From JAWXTP01 sp044433415 (GTDB lineage: Bacteria > Bacteroidota > Bacteroidia > Bacteroidales > Rikenellaceae), in NCBI GenBank assembly GCA_044433415.1, contig JAWXTP010000006.1, positions 1-50,118 on the forward strand: a stretch of 50,118 bases of DNA, written 5' to 3'. Shown piece by piece: positions 1-7,109 of the stretch. Within the stretch, counting starts at the first letter, position 1. Every line of letters begins with the position of its first letter. Below the pieces are notes generated by a model. The model was given only the letters and a program-made list of their open reading frames with translations. It ran no database searches and was not told where the DNA came from. The position numbers and the translations under genes are program-made.

Positions 1-1
1 G

Positions 2-109
2 ATTGAAAACAAGCTAAATAATCGTCCTCGTAAAAGACTCGGATACCTCACACCAAATGAAAAATTTAAACAAATTATTAATATGAATTCAGTTGCATTT
101 GCAGGTTGA
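2..109 (+). CDS. IS30-family transposase, C-terminal fragment (runs in from outside the window)
   Basis: The frame from base 2 reads IENKLNNRPRKRLGYLTPNE and stops at 107-109. The RPRKRLGYLTPxE signature is the usual C-terminal end of IS30-family DDE transposases, just after the last catalytic region. Only about 35 residues are in the window, so activity cannot be judged. The stop lies inside the element's terminal inverted repeat (96-117), as is common for compact insertion sequences. The last 60 bases of this element (58-117) recur exactly at 49,361-49,420. Confidence 0.85.
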   Translation: MENKLNNRPRKRLGYLTPNEKFKQIINMNSVAFAG

Positions 110-117
110 ATTCAGCT
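96..117 (+). repeat. Right terminal inverted repeat of the IS30-family element
   Basis: The 22 bases ending ...GGTTGAATTCAGCT match exactly the right end of the 80-bp miniature at 49,341-49,420, whose left end is the perfect reverse complement. This fixes the element's boundary at about base 117. Confidence 0.8.
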
Positions 118-432
118 ATTAAAATATCATGTATTAATGAATATTTAGGACAAAAAAAGGATTTCAACATAGTAGTTAATAGTGGAACTAATTTTAATGT
201 TGGACCTAACGAAGGATGGTATTGGCAATCAGGCGAAAAGTTGTATATTACATATTCTAATGGAACAAGTGTCTACTGGACATATGGCGCAAATCAATCT
301 AACCCATCATTTACGGGTCATCTAAATTGCACAAAATGTAGTTGTAAAGGATGGGCTGGTGGTTCAAACTACAACAAACCTTGTCCCAACTGTGGGCACT
401 CATATACAGATCACAGAAGACCTGGATATTGA
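118..432 (+). pseudogene. 3' remnant of a gene cut by the IS30-family insertion; zinc-ribbon-like C-terminus
   Basis: An open frame continues out of the insertion-sequence end and stops at 430-432. About 104 residues lie beyond the element. The only apparent start is a TTG inside the inverted repeat, so this is best read as the 3' part of an interrupted gene. The C-terminus has paired cysteines and histidines (CTKCSCKGW, then CPNCGHSYTDH), a spacing that resembles a small zinc ribbon. The part before it is rich in aromatic residues and Gly/Asn (GWYWQSGEKLYITYSNG). I do not recognise the family. No promoter is visible apart from what the insertion sequence might supply. Confidence 0.5.
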
Positions 433-552
433 GATTTAACTTACCTGTAAATAGTTTACTGCAAAATGATAGATTTTAAGGCTCAAACTACTCTATATAA
501 TAAAACAAGATAATTAATAAAACAAGACAATTTACTTTAAAAACAGAAAACC

Positions 553-918
553 ATGATACCAAACAACAACACACTAATCAATACTGATTACCTTTTCCAG
601 AAGCTAAAAGATGGCGCAAAGAAATTGGGTAGAGCATCGCTAAGACCTGCTCTAACATTATATTATGTAATGCGTAGCCCCAAAACACCAAAGTCAGACA
701 AACTTATCATTGTTTCAGCTTTACTATACTTAATCTTGCCGATTGACATCTTCTCAGCCAAACGACTTCCAATTATTGGTTGGATTGACGAACTTGCATC
801 ACTAGTAATCACTTATGAGAAAATGATGAAGCACGTCACTCCAGAAATCGAAAAGAAGGTCGAGGAGCTTTTGAACAAATGGTTACCTGAGTATACTCCT
901 TATCAAATTGTGAAATAA
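553..918 (+). CDS. YkvA/DUF1232-family small membrane protein
   Basis: A 121-residue protein whose centre (about residues 50-85) carries the DUF1232 signature: KLIIVSALLYLILPIDIF followed by a Pro/Ile-rich turn and WIDELASL. This forms one or two hydrophobic helices with the conserved LPIDxxP-like core. Family members such as YkvA are small integral membrane proteins of unknown function. The C-terminal 35 residues are charged and helical. The ATG at 553 is the first start in frame and gives the usual family length. The gene is monocistronic and is followed about 95 bp later by a strong hairpin (1,012-1,045). Its left neighbour is a gene remnant cut by an insertion sequence. Confidence 0.85.
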   Translation: MIPNNNTLINTDYLFQKLKDGAKKLGRASLRPALTLYYVMRSPKTPKSDKLIIVSALLYLILPIDIFSAKRLPIIGWIDELASLVITYEKMMKHVTPEIEKKVEELLNKWLPEYTPYQIVK

Positions 919-1011
919 CACCAGCCGCATTAGAGTTATGAATACTCAAGTAAAAACATCACATAATCCATTATAATACTGCAAGTAATATAACATAGCG
1001 CTGTAAATATC

Positions 1012-1045
1012 AAACGGCTCAACCTTAAAAAAGATTGAGCCGTTT
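1012..1045 (+). terminator. Hairpin terminator downstream of the YkvA-like gene
   Basis: AAACGGCTCAA pairs perfectly with TTGAGCCGTTT (11 bp) around a 12-nt A-rich loop, followed by TAACGTTTAAAG. Bases 1,016-1,056 are repeated exactly at 2,620-2,660. Confidence 0.75.
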
Positions 1046-1080
1046 AACGTTTAAAGAATATTAAATTACTGTTTGTTGTA

Positions 1081-1452
1081 ATTAATTTATTAGTGTCCGA
1101 CAAAAAACAGATATTACAAAAAAAGGCTTATCTTCCGTTAAGAAAATCAACCTAAATTGTTTTACCTTGTATCGCCAAATAAAACCCGTAAAACAATGAG
1201 CGAAGATACACATTTTATTTTAAACAAAACCCATATTCTAATTTTAGAACCTAGCTAAATATAGAGATTCTGAAAAATCATGGTTAAAATCAATAAACAA
1301 AGGGCTGAATCACCACCAGAACCTAACCTGTTTGACCTTGGTAGAATATAGGGGGCTTACTTTTATAAAAATAGCCCTAGTCACGGTTATAAATTGCTAT
1401 GACTAGGGTGAAGTGTGTCTTATTTTGTTTTATCGGACACTAATAAATTAAT
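1081..1452. mobile_element. 372-bp miniature inverted-repeat element, probably IS4-derived
   Basis: The ends form a perfect 20-bp inverted repeat (ATTAATTTATTAGTGTCCGA at 1,081-1,100 and its complement at 1,433-1,452). Inside, a short frame begins MSEDTHFILNKTH near 1,197. Another short frame near the right end finishes PPEPNLFDLGRI, which resembles the SLFDL-type C-terminal tails of IS4-like transposases. This suggests an internally deleted transposon that keeps the two gene ends. A 9-bp hairpin (1,375-1,408) sits just before the right end, as expected for the element's own terminator. The family assignment is tentative. Confidence 0.55.
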
Positions 1453-1589
1453 AACGACAAGCAGGGTTCTTTTTAGGACTAAATGCTTGATAACTAGACA
1501 ACCTAATGTAGGGACAGCCTTTATGCCTACCCAAATTTAAGGCACACGTCGCCGTGGTAGATTCATTTGAATACACCATTGATAGTATA

Positions 1590-1683
1590 GGAAACTTCTA
1601 GAAACTGGGTTTTAACGCTTTCAAATTTTAAAGTCTCATCTTTAAAATTCAAAATCGAATAAAACCAGTTTCTAAAACTCCCC
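1590..1683. repeat. Palindromic dispersed element, copy A (short form)
   Basis: This copy begins GGAAACTTCTAGAAACTGG and ends CCAGTTTCTAAAACTCCCC, with self-complementary arms (TTTTAACGCTTTCAAATTT and similar). It is flanked by TATA on both sides. It lacks the GCGTGGTGG centre found in copies B and C. Confidence 0.7.
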
Positions 1684-1714
1684 TATAACAAACTGGTACA
1701 GTGACGTACAATGT

Positions 1715-1735
1715 GGGCAGACACAAGGTCTGCCC
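1715..1735. repeat. GGGCAGAC hairpin
   Basis: GGGCAGAC-ACAAG-GTCTGCCC forms a perfect 8-bp stem followed by CCTAC. A similar GTAGGGACAGCC...CCTACCC motif lies at about 1,510-1,536. It looks like a REP-type intergenic hairpin, and no function is visible. Confidence 0.5.
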
Positions 1736-1855
1736 CTACAATAGTCCATCATGTTATTCACCGTAAGTTCTGGATTGAGGACATATCCCCCCAGTGATTA
1801 ATAATCAATTACAACAAACAACTTTCAATGCTTGTGATACCTCAGGCTCACTTCT

Positions 1856-2218
1856 TTAATAAGATGAGACAGTAGTTTGCAGTGTTCGCTTATCACTCTC
1901 ATACCAACCTAAATTAAACATATAATCTCTCAACTCAGCTCTTGTAGCTAATCTTACATAGCGATAGCAGGATGGCAATTTGTGCCAACTTTGGAAGTGG
2001 CGGAGATCTGAAGTGCTGGACTCAAGGTGAATAACCTCTCCACATTGTTTGTCATACATACCCCAAAGAGACTCTTCAGCAGGGCAGAGGGGATTTGTTG
2101 TGTGAAAAAGATATAAATCTCCGATGCGGAAATATTCTCTTCTTAAATTGTCTTTGTATATCTGCACTCGGCCTTTCAAGGCATAAGTGTTAAATTTGTG
2201 GTTTCTTAACCGTTTCAT
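1856..2218 (-). CDS. Hypothetical protein, 120 aa (unrecognised)
   Basis: I do not recognise this protein. It is a soluble, aromatic-rich polypeptide with no signal peptide or membrane segment: basic at the start (MKRLRNHKF), then a core with YFRIGDLYLFHTTNPLCPAEE, two tryptophans and a C-terminal part ending LGWYESDKRTLQTTVSSY. Four cysteines are scattered without a metal-binding pattern. It stands alone in an accessory stretch between two identical 41-nt hairpin sequences, next to miniature transposons, so it is probably transferred cargo. The upstream leader (2,259-2,318) can fold into a branched hairpin. The ATG at 2,218 is the first start of a clean frame. The length and normal codon usage support a real gene. 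Confidence 0.55.
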   Translation of the reverse strand: MKRLRNHKFNTYALKGRVQIYKDNLRREYFRIGDLYLFHTTNPLCPAEESLWGMYDKQCGEVIHLESSTSDLRHFQSWHKLPSCYRYVRLATRAELRDYMFNLGWYESDKRTLQTTVSSY

Positions 2219-2258
2219 ATTGGCACTCTTTTTGAATGTTTAACAAAAAGGAGATGCA

Positions 2259-2318
2259 CAGTTTCTTGGCTATGAGGTGCAGCGTGCTACGGCTTGATAC
2301 TCAACAAGCCAAGAACTG
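2259..2318. other. Structured leader-like region upstream of the 120-aa gene
   Basis: CAGTTTCTTGGCT (2,259-2,271) pairs with AGCCAAGAACTG (2,307-2,318), with one bulged T. Inside, GGCTTG (2,291-2,296) pairs with CAAGCC (2,305-2,310), which competes with the outer stem. This would allow two alternative folds in the 5' leader of the minus-strand gene. Apart from this, nothing is seen between 2,219 and 2,619. Confidence 0.35.
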
Positions 2319-2619
2319 CGCACTCCAGTCCTTGGCTGTTTAAAAGTATCATTGTTTTTATAAATGTAGCACTTGCACCTATGTAAACAGTAGAACATTT
2401 TCTTTCAATGTTCATACATCAAAGTTAAGAATATATTACGATTGTAGCAACTTTTGAGCTTATTAATTTCAAAAAAGATTAAATGGGCGCATATACATCA
2501 AGCAGTCTCCGCTAAATCTATCGAAATCAAACTCGAATAATCTGTCTTAAATGACCCTACATTTCTCTAATACACTATGTTAGTTATCATTACAGAATAA
2601 CACTGTAAACTCTAAAAAA

Positions 2620-2645
2620 GGCTCAACCTTAAAAAAGATTGAGCC
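2620..2645. terminator. Hairpin terminator downstream of gcvT, second copy of the 1,012 hairpin
   Basis: GGCTCAA pairs with TTGAGCC. Bases 2,620-2,660 are identical to 1,016-1,056. It lies 31 bp beyond the gcvT stop and can serve that minus-strand gene. Confidence 0.65.
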
Positions 2646-2675
2646 GTTTAACGTTTAAAGGGAAGTTCTAAAAAA

Positions 2676-3779
2676 CTATTCTTTATAGAAAGGAGGTTTA
2701 ACAACTTTAGCTTTTAGTTTACGACCTCGAACGTCTATAAATATCTCTGAATCTATTTTTGAATATTCTGTAGCAACATAACCTAGACCTATGGCTAATT
2801 TTGTTGACGGAGATTGAGTTCCCGAAGTGACAACACCTATCTTTTCACCTTGTGCATCACAAATGTCATAACCATGACGTGGAATACCTCTGTCTACCAT
2901 TATAAAACCTGAAAGTTTGCGCTTAACACCCTCAGCTTTTATAGCTTCCATTTTTTCTCTGTCTATGAAATCTTTGCCCTCAACAAATTTAGTAATCCAA
3001 CCTAGACCTGCTTCTATAGGTGATGTTGTGTCATCTATGTCATTACCATATAGACAATAACCCATCTCTAAACGAAGAGTGTCACGTGCTCCTAAACCTA
3101 TAGACTCTATACCAAATTCTGCACCTGCTTCAAAAACTGCATTCCATAAAGTCTCAGCATCTTCATTAGCTACATAAATTTCACAGCCACCAGCACCTGT
3201 ATATCCTGTTGCTGAAACTATAGCGTTTTTGATACCTGCAATATCAACCTTTCTGAAAGTGTAATATGTCATATCTTCTACAGGCTCCGAGCATAACTTC
3301 TGTATAGCTTTCATAGCTAAAGGACCTTGAACTGCTAGCTGAGCTATCTCGTCAGAAGCATTATAAAGATGTTTGCCTATTTCCATATCAAACTCAGGCG
3401 CGTATTTACATAGGAAGTTCCAGTCTTTCTCAATATTAGAAGCATTAACTACAAGAAGATAAGTAACTTCGTCAATTCTATACACTAGTAAATCATCTAC
3501 AATACCACCCTCTCCATTAGGGAAACAAGAATATTGAATCTTTCCATCTGTAAGCACCTCCACATTATTTGAAGTAACTTTTTGTAAGAATTTAACGGCG
3601 TTTTCACCTTTAACCCAAATCTCTCCCATGTGACTAACATCAAAAACTCCTAACTTCTGACGTACAAGGTTATGCTCCTTATTGATACCTGTAAATTCAA
3701 TAGGCATATTATAACCAGCAAATGGAGCCATTTTTGCTCCTGCTTCAACATGAAACTTTGTAAATGGTGTATTTTTCAT
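2676..3779 (-). CDS. gcvT: Glycine cleavage system aminomethyltransferase (T protein)
   Basis: The 367-residue protein has the usual GcvT length. It transfers the aminomethyl carbon from the lipoylated H protein to tetrahydrofolate and releases ammonia, as part of cytoplasmic glycine cleavage. The N-terminus shows the family pattern FHVEAGAKMAPFAGYNMPIE and LGVFDVSHMGEI. The folate-binding domain follows, with YLLVVNASNIEKD near residue 110. SATGYTGAGGCEIY lies near residue 190, GLGARDTLRLEMGY near 230 and SPIEAGLGW near 255. The C-terminal barrel domain contains VTSGTQSPSTKLAIGLGYV. The other glycine-cleavage genes are not adjacent, so it is transcribed alone. A TATATTTG promoter element lies upstream (3,863-3,870). 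No glycine riboswitch is recognisable in its short leader. Confidence 0.96.
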   Translation of the reverse strand: MKNTPFTKFHVEAGAKMAPFAGYNMPIEFTGINKEHNLVRQKLGVFDVSHMGEIWVKGENAVKFLQKVTSNNVEVLTDGKIQYSCFPNGEGGIVDDLLVYRIDEVTYLLVVNASNIEKDWNFLCKYAPEFDMEIGKHLYNASDEIAQLAVQGPLAMKAIQKLCSEPVEDMTYYTFRKVDIAGIKNAIVSATGYTGAGGCEIYVANEDAETLWNAVFEAGAEFGIESIGLGARDTLRLEMGYCLYGNDIDDTTSPIEAGLGWITKFVEGKDFIDREKMEAIKAEGVKRKLSGFIMVDRGIPRHGYDICDAQGEKIGVVTSGTQSPSTKLAIGLGYVATEYSKIDSEIFIDVRGRKLKAKVVKPPFYKE

Positions 3780-3862
3780 CTTTTCAATATTTATAAATTA
3801 TTATAAGGAAGTTAAAGAATATATATATTTTAGAGTTTATATTAAGAATTGCTTAATTATTG

Positions 3863-3870
3863 CAAATATA
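3863..3870 (-). promoter_or_regulatory. Bacteroidetes -7 promoter element for gcvT
   Basis: The minus strand reads TATATTTG, a full match to TAnnTTTG, 84-91 bp before the gcvT start. Confidence 0.45.
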
Positions 3871-3890
3871 ACAAAAAACATATTAATATA

Positions 3891-4802
3891 ATGGAAATTA
3901 ACAAAACTTTATTTGCACACCTTGCAATTTTACTTACAAATGTGACTTTCGGACTGAACTTCTCATTTGCAAAAAACCTTATGCCACACTATATGAGTGG
4001 TGTTACACTAGCCCTAACACGCGTTGTTTCAGGAATGATACTCGTCGGAGGACTTACTCTACTCTTCAAAAGACAGAAAATAGAAAAGGGCGATATAGTA
4101 AAACTTTTTTTCACGGGAACCATAGGACTGGGAGTTACACAGGCTCTATTTATGGAAGGTTTATCAAAAACCTCACCAGTAGATGCAGCTATAATCACAA
4201 CTTTTGTCCCTATATTAGTTGTCGTAATCTCTGCTGTATTTTATAAAGAAAAATTTACCCTACCTAAATTTATAGGGCTCGTACTAGGTACTTCGGGCGC
4301 TCTAATTGTAGTCCTAAAAAGTAATAATTCCCCAACACACGGTAGCGATATGTTCCTTGGTAATATACTTATGTGCTGTTGTACCGTGAGCTATTCTCTA
4401 TATTATATCTGGATAACTCCTCTTATGCGAAAGTATAATCCTTTAGTTGTGTTAAGCTGGATTTTTGTATTTGGGTCTCTCTTCTTATTTTCTTTTGCAG
4501 GAAAGAGCCTTGCAGAAACAGATTTCTCTGCGTTTAATTCCACAGCAACAATTTCCTTACTCTTTGTTATTTTCTGTTCTACATTTATAGGTTATACATC
4601 TATGGCTTATTCCCTAACTAGATTAAGCCCCACTACAGCTAGTATTTACTCCTATTGTAAGCCTGTAGTAGCAATGATAGCTGCAGTATATGCTGGACAA
4701 GACAAAGTAACTTTTACAAGTATTATAGCTATCCTACTTGTTCTTTCAGGAGTAATATTTATCACGCGTGTCAAATTTTCGCCACGTAAAGAACGTTCTT
4801 GA
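3891..4802 (+). CDS. EamA/DMT-superfamily transporter
   Basis: A hydrophobic inner-membrane protein of about 303 residues with ten predicted transmembrane helices arranged as two EamA repeats. The first runs from about FAHLAILLTNVTFGLNFSFAK and the second from about DMFLGNILMCCCTVSYSLYY. Conserved EamA features include the Pro-rich turn TSPVDAAIITTFVPILVVVIS and, in the second half, LSPTTASIYSYCKPVVAMIAA. These proteins export metabolites, often amino acids or related compounds, but the substrate cannot be inferred. I place the start at the ATG at 3,891 (MEINKTLFAH). An in-frame TTG at 3,849 would add a polar 14-residue extension. The gene is divergent from gcvT and convergent with the flippase, only 24 bp apart. 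Confidence 0.88.
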   Translation: MEINKTLFAHLAILLTNVTFGLNFSFAKNLMPHYMSGVTLALTRVVSGMILVGGLTLLFKRQKIEKGDIVKLFFTGTIGLGVTQALFMEGLSKTSPVDAAIITTFVPILVVVISAVFYKEKFTLPKFIGLVLGTSGALIVVLKSNNSPTHGSDMFLGNILMCCCTVSYSLYYIWITPLMRKYNPLVVLSWIFVFGSLFLFSFAGKSLAETDFSAFNSTATISLLFVIFCSTFIGYTSMAYSLTRLSPTTASIYSYCKPVVAMIAAVYAGQDKVTFTSIIAILLVLSGVIFITRVKFSPRKERS

Positions 4803-4826
4803 TACTCCGTAATGAACAAGTAAATT

Positions 4827-6380
4827 TTACCTTTTAAATGTTCTTCTCAAAAAGTCGTTAGAGATTTTCCTAAAGGATTTTGAAAGCGCATAAACCATAA
4901 GTCCATACACCACAGAAATAGACACAGAAAGCACAACAGCAAAAATAAAAAAGTCTACTAAGGTGTTACAATTATCAACAACATATTGTTCCACATAGAA
5001 GTTACTTAAATAATAAAGAGCAAGCAAAGGCAAAATGAATTTTGCTTGTTCTTTATAGTAACCACCCACATTTATTTTAAACCCATTAGCATACAAAAAG
5101 TAAGGTTTCCACAAGAAGGTCACCACAAAAGTACTTACTGTAGTACCCAAAACCACACCTATAAGTCCGTAATGTATACTACCATATATAGAAATCACAA
5201 GGTTTAATCCAGCCTCTAGCCACGCACTCCATGTGTCTTTATAGAGCGTGTAACCTGTAAGAAAAACTGTTAAAGGTATTCTCATTATCGCCACATAAAG
5301 CGACACCACCATAAAAACAAATATCCCCTTACCCAATACGTACTCCTCACCTATCCACGCTGTAATAAAAGGGTCAGCAAGTAAGTACACACAAAGACAA
5401 AGGACACCTGCTAGAAACATCACTATAGAATTGTACTGATAAAAAACAGACTTTATCTTTTCCTTATCATTCTCAGAAATAAGGTTACCTACACTAGCCC
5501 AGCTACCCGAAAATGCAGAACCAACAAAGGTCAACAATTTAGAGATTATCATGGTATAGTTATAATAATATGTCACCGTAACTAAGGATATAACATTAGC
5601 TATCACTAAGGAATCCGTCTGAGTTAGAATAACATTAGCAAACTTATGAGATACTATTTGTTTAAGACTTTTAAACAAGGGTTTATATTCTTTTCTAATA
5701 GCGTAACCCTCCTGAAATGAAGGCTTCAGCCAAGGGTAATCATAACGTACCTTAATCTCTATCATTAGAGAGTGTATAAGAGCTGAAACGGCTTCAGCTA
5801 GTAGCCAATAGTAGTACGCACCTTCACCAACTGGCACATAATAGACTATAGCCATCTGAGAGAATATCTTACACAGAATAACCGTGTTTTGTATAGCTGT
5901 AACTACATAGGTACGCTGAGAAGCCATTAGTATTTGCTGCTTATAATTCACAAAATAGCTAAGCGACGTAGTAAATAGGAAGGTCAGGAAGGACAGATAT
6001 ATAGTCTTGTTTTCTATGTCTTCATCAATGAATAAAGGCATAAGAAATACTAATATCCCACCCACAGCAATAATAGCAGTTCCTACAATTTTAAACAAAT
6101 AATTAAAGAGAGAAATTATCCTTTGGATTTCGTATTTATCATCATTATATATAGGAGTAAACAGAGCACAGGATATAGCGGTAACAATACCCATATCAGC
6201 CATATTTAACAGACCGACTGTGTATTGCATAGTTGTAGTTAGACCCGTAAGAGTATCACCTAGGTAATCAATAAAAAGTTTACGAGAAACTATATTAACG
6301 ACGAGCATAGCAAAGTAAAAAAACAGCGATACCTTTGCATTACGCACACTCATAGTCATTCTATTTGGTTTGTTGCTCAT
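4827..6380 (-). CDS. Wzx-like oligosaccharide flippase (MOP superfamily)
   Basis: A 517-residue polytopic inner-membrane protein with about 12-14 hydrophobic helices and few soluble segments, typical of lipid-linked oligosaccharide flippases used in LPS, capsule or O-antigen export. N-terminal features include LFFYFAMLVVNIVSRKLFIDYLG and YTVGLLNMADMGIVTAIS, both characteristic of the polysaccharide-biosynthesis branch of the MATE/MOP fold. No glycosyltransferase genes are nearby, so the repeat unit it moves cannot be named. The start at 6,380 (MSNKPNRMTMSVRNAK) gives a short basic N-tail before the first helix. A bidirectional hairpin (6,440-6,473) separates it from the DksA-like gene upstream, so it probably has its own promoter. 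Confidence 0.88.
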   Translation of the reverse strand: MSNKPNRMTMSVRNAKVSLFFYFAMLVVNIVSRKLFIDYLGDTLTGLTTTMQYTVGLLNMADMGIVTAISCALFTPIYNDDKYEIQRIISLFNYLFKIVGTAIIAVGGILVFLMPLFIDEDIENKTIYLSFLTFLFTTSLSYFVNYKQQILMASQRTYVVTAIQNTVILCKIFSQMAIVYYVPVGEGAYYYWLLAEAVSALIHSLMIEIKVRYDYPWLKPSFQEGYAIRKEYKPLFKSLKQIVSHKFANVILTQTDSLVIANVISLVTVTYYYNYTMIISKLLTFVGSAFSGSWASVGNLISENDKEKIKSVFYQYNSIVMFLAGVLCLCVYLLADPFITAWIGEEYVLGKGIFVFMVVSLYVAIMRIPLTVFLTGYTLYKDTWSAWLEAGLNLVISIYGSIHYGLIGVVLGTTVSTFVVTFLWKPYFLYANGFKINVGGYYKEQAKFILPLLALYYLSNFYVEQYVVDNCNTLVDFFIFAVVLSVSISVVYGLMVYALSKSFRKISNDFLRRTFKR

Positions 6381-6439
6381 TGTTGTTTTAAATCTAAAAT
6401 TATATCAAAAAGTTACCAGACACCAAAAATATCAAAAAA

Positions 6440-6473
6440 GAGGTTGTACCCATCCCAAGACAAGCACAACCTC
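6440..6473 (-). terminator. Terminator of the DksA-like gene
   Basis: GAGGTTGT pairs with ACAACCTC and is flanked by an A run on the left (6,434-6,439) and on the right. On the minus strand the stem is followed by a run of T. Confidence 0.65.
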
Positions 6474-6519
6474 AAAAAAAACATAACTTTAAACAGAATC
6501 TATACCTTGTAAAGACTCC

Positions 6520-6906
6520 TTACTTTACGCCACTATTTTTAGCTTCCATCGATAAAGTAGCATGAGGAACAATCTTTAACCGTTTTTTCTCGATTAACTT
6601 TCCAGTTTCACGACAAATACCATAAGTTTTGTTTTCTATCCTCACTAAAGCTGCCTCTAAATGTTGAATAAATTTAAGTTGTCTTTGCGCAAGGCGACCC
6701 GACTCTTCTTTAGAAAGAGTAGTTGCACCTTCTTCAAGAATCTTAAATGTTGGCGACGTATCGTCTGTACCATTTGAAGATGTATGAGTTATCGTTGCAC
6801 GAAGCAAGTCATAATCCTCACGAGCTTTTTCTAATTTATTTAAAATTATAGTTTTAAACTCTTGTAAATCTTCATCCGAGTATCTAGTTAAAAAATCTGT
6901 ATCCAT
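6520..6906 (-). CDS. TraR/DksA-family protein
   Basis: A small helical cytoplasmic protein (128 residues from the ATG at 6,906, MDTDFLTRYSDEDLQEFK). It has the long coiled-coil half of DksA (about residues 10-85) and then the TYGICRETGKLIEKKRL segment followed by VPHATLSMEAK. The family binds the secondary channel of RNA polymerase and modulates transcription with ppGpp. Only one cysteine of the four-Cys zinc finger is left (GICRETG). Cys-poor forms are usual for Bacteroidetes homologues and keep the fold. An upstream ATG at 6,942 would add 12 residues (MKCFQTNLKSCK) that do not fit the family. It lies downstream of ileS in the same direction with a 200-bp gap. Confidence 0.85.
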   Translation of the reverse strand: MDTDFLTRYSDEDLQEFKTIILNKLEKAREDYDLLRATITHTSSNGTDDTSPTFKILEEGATTLSKEESGRLAQRQLKFIQHLEAALVRIENKTYGICRETGKLIEKKRLKIVPHATLSMEAKNSGVK

Positions 6907-7109
6907 TTTGCAACTTTTAAGGTTAGTTTGAAAACACTTCACGTGTGTAAATAATTAATTCTTAACAAACAACAACTAGGGCTATAAACGTTCCCCGAAG
7001 CCTTCTAGGCGTTATTTGAGGTTCAAATTTACACATTTTTTTCATACCTAACAAATTTTATGCACAAATTAACACTTTTTTAATATTAAAAGTTACAAAA
7101 AATCACAAA

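Larger units (their letters stand above)
1070..1820. repeat. Accessory intergenic block bounded by a 14-bp inverted repeat
   Basis: TGTTTGTTGTAATT (1,070-1,083) has a perfect reverse complement at 1,807-1,820. Between them lie the 372-bp IS-like miniature, one copy of the TTCTAGAAACTGG palindromic element and a GGGCAGAC hairpin. No protein-coding gene is supported here. The outer repeat may mark an older element into which the miniature inserted, or it may be coincidental. Confidence 0.35.

Noticed and set aside
3780..3890. Glycine riboswitch upstream of gcvT
   Set aside because: The gap to the next gene is only about 110 bp and is AT-rich, without the paired aptamer cores. Only a promoter element is visible.
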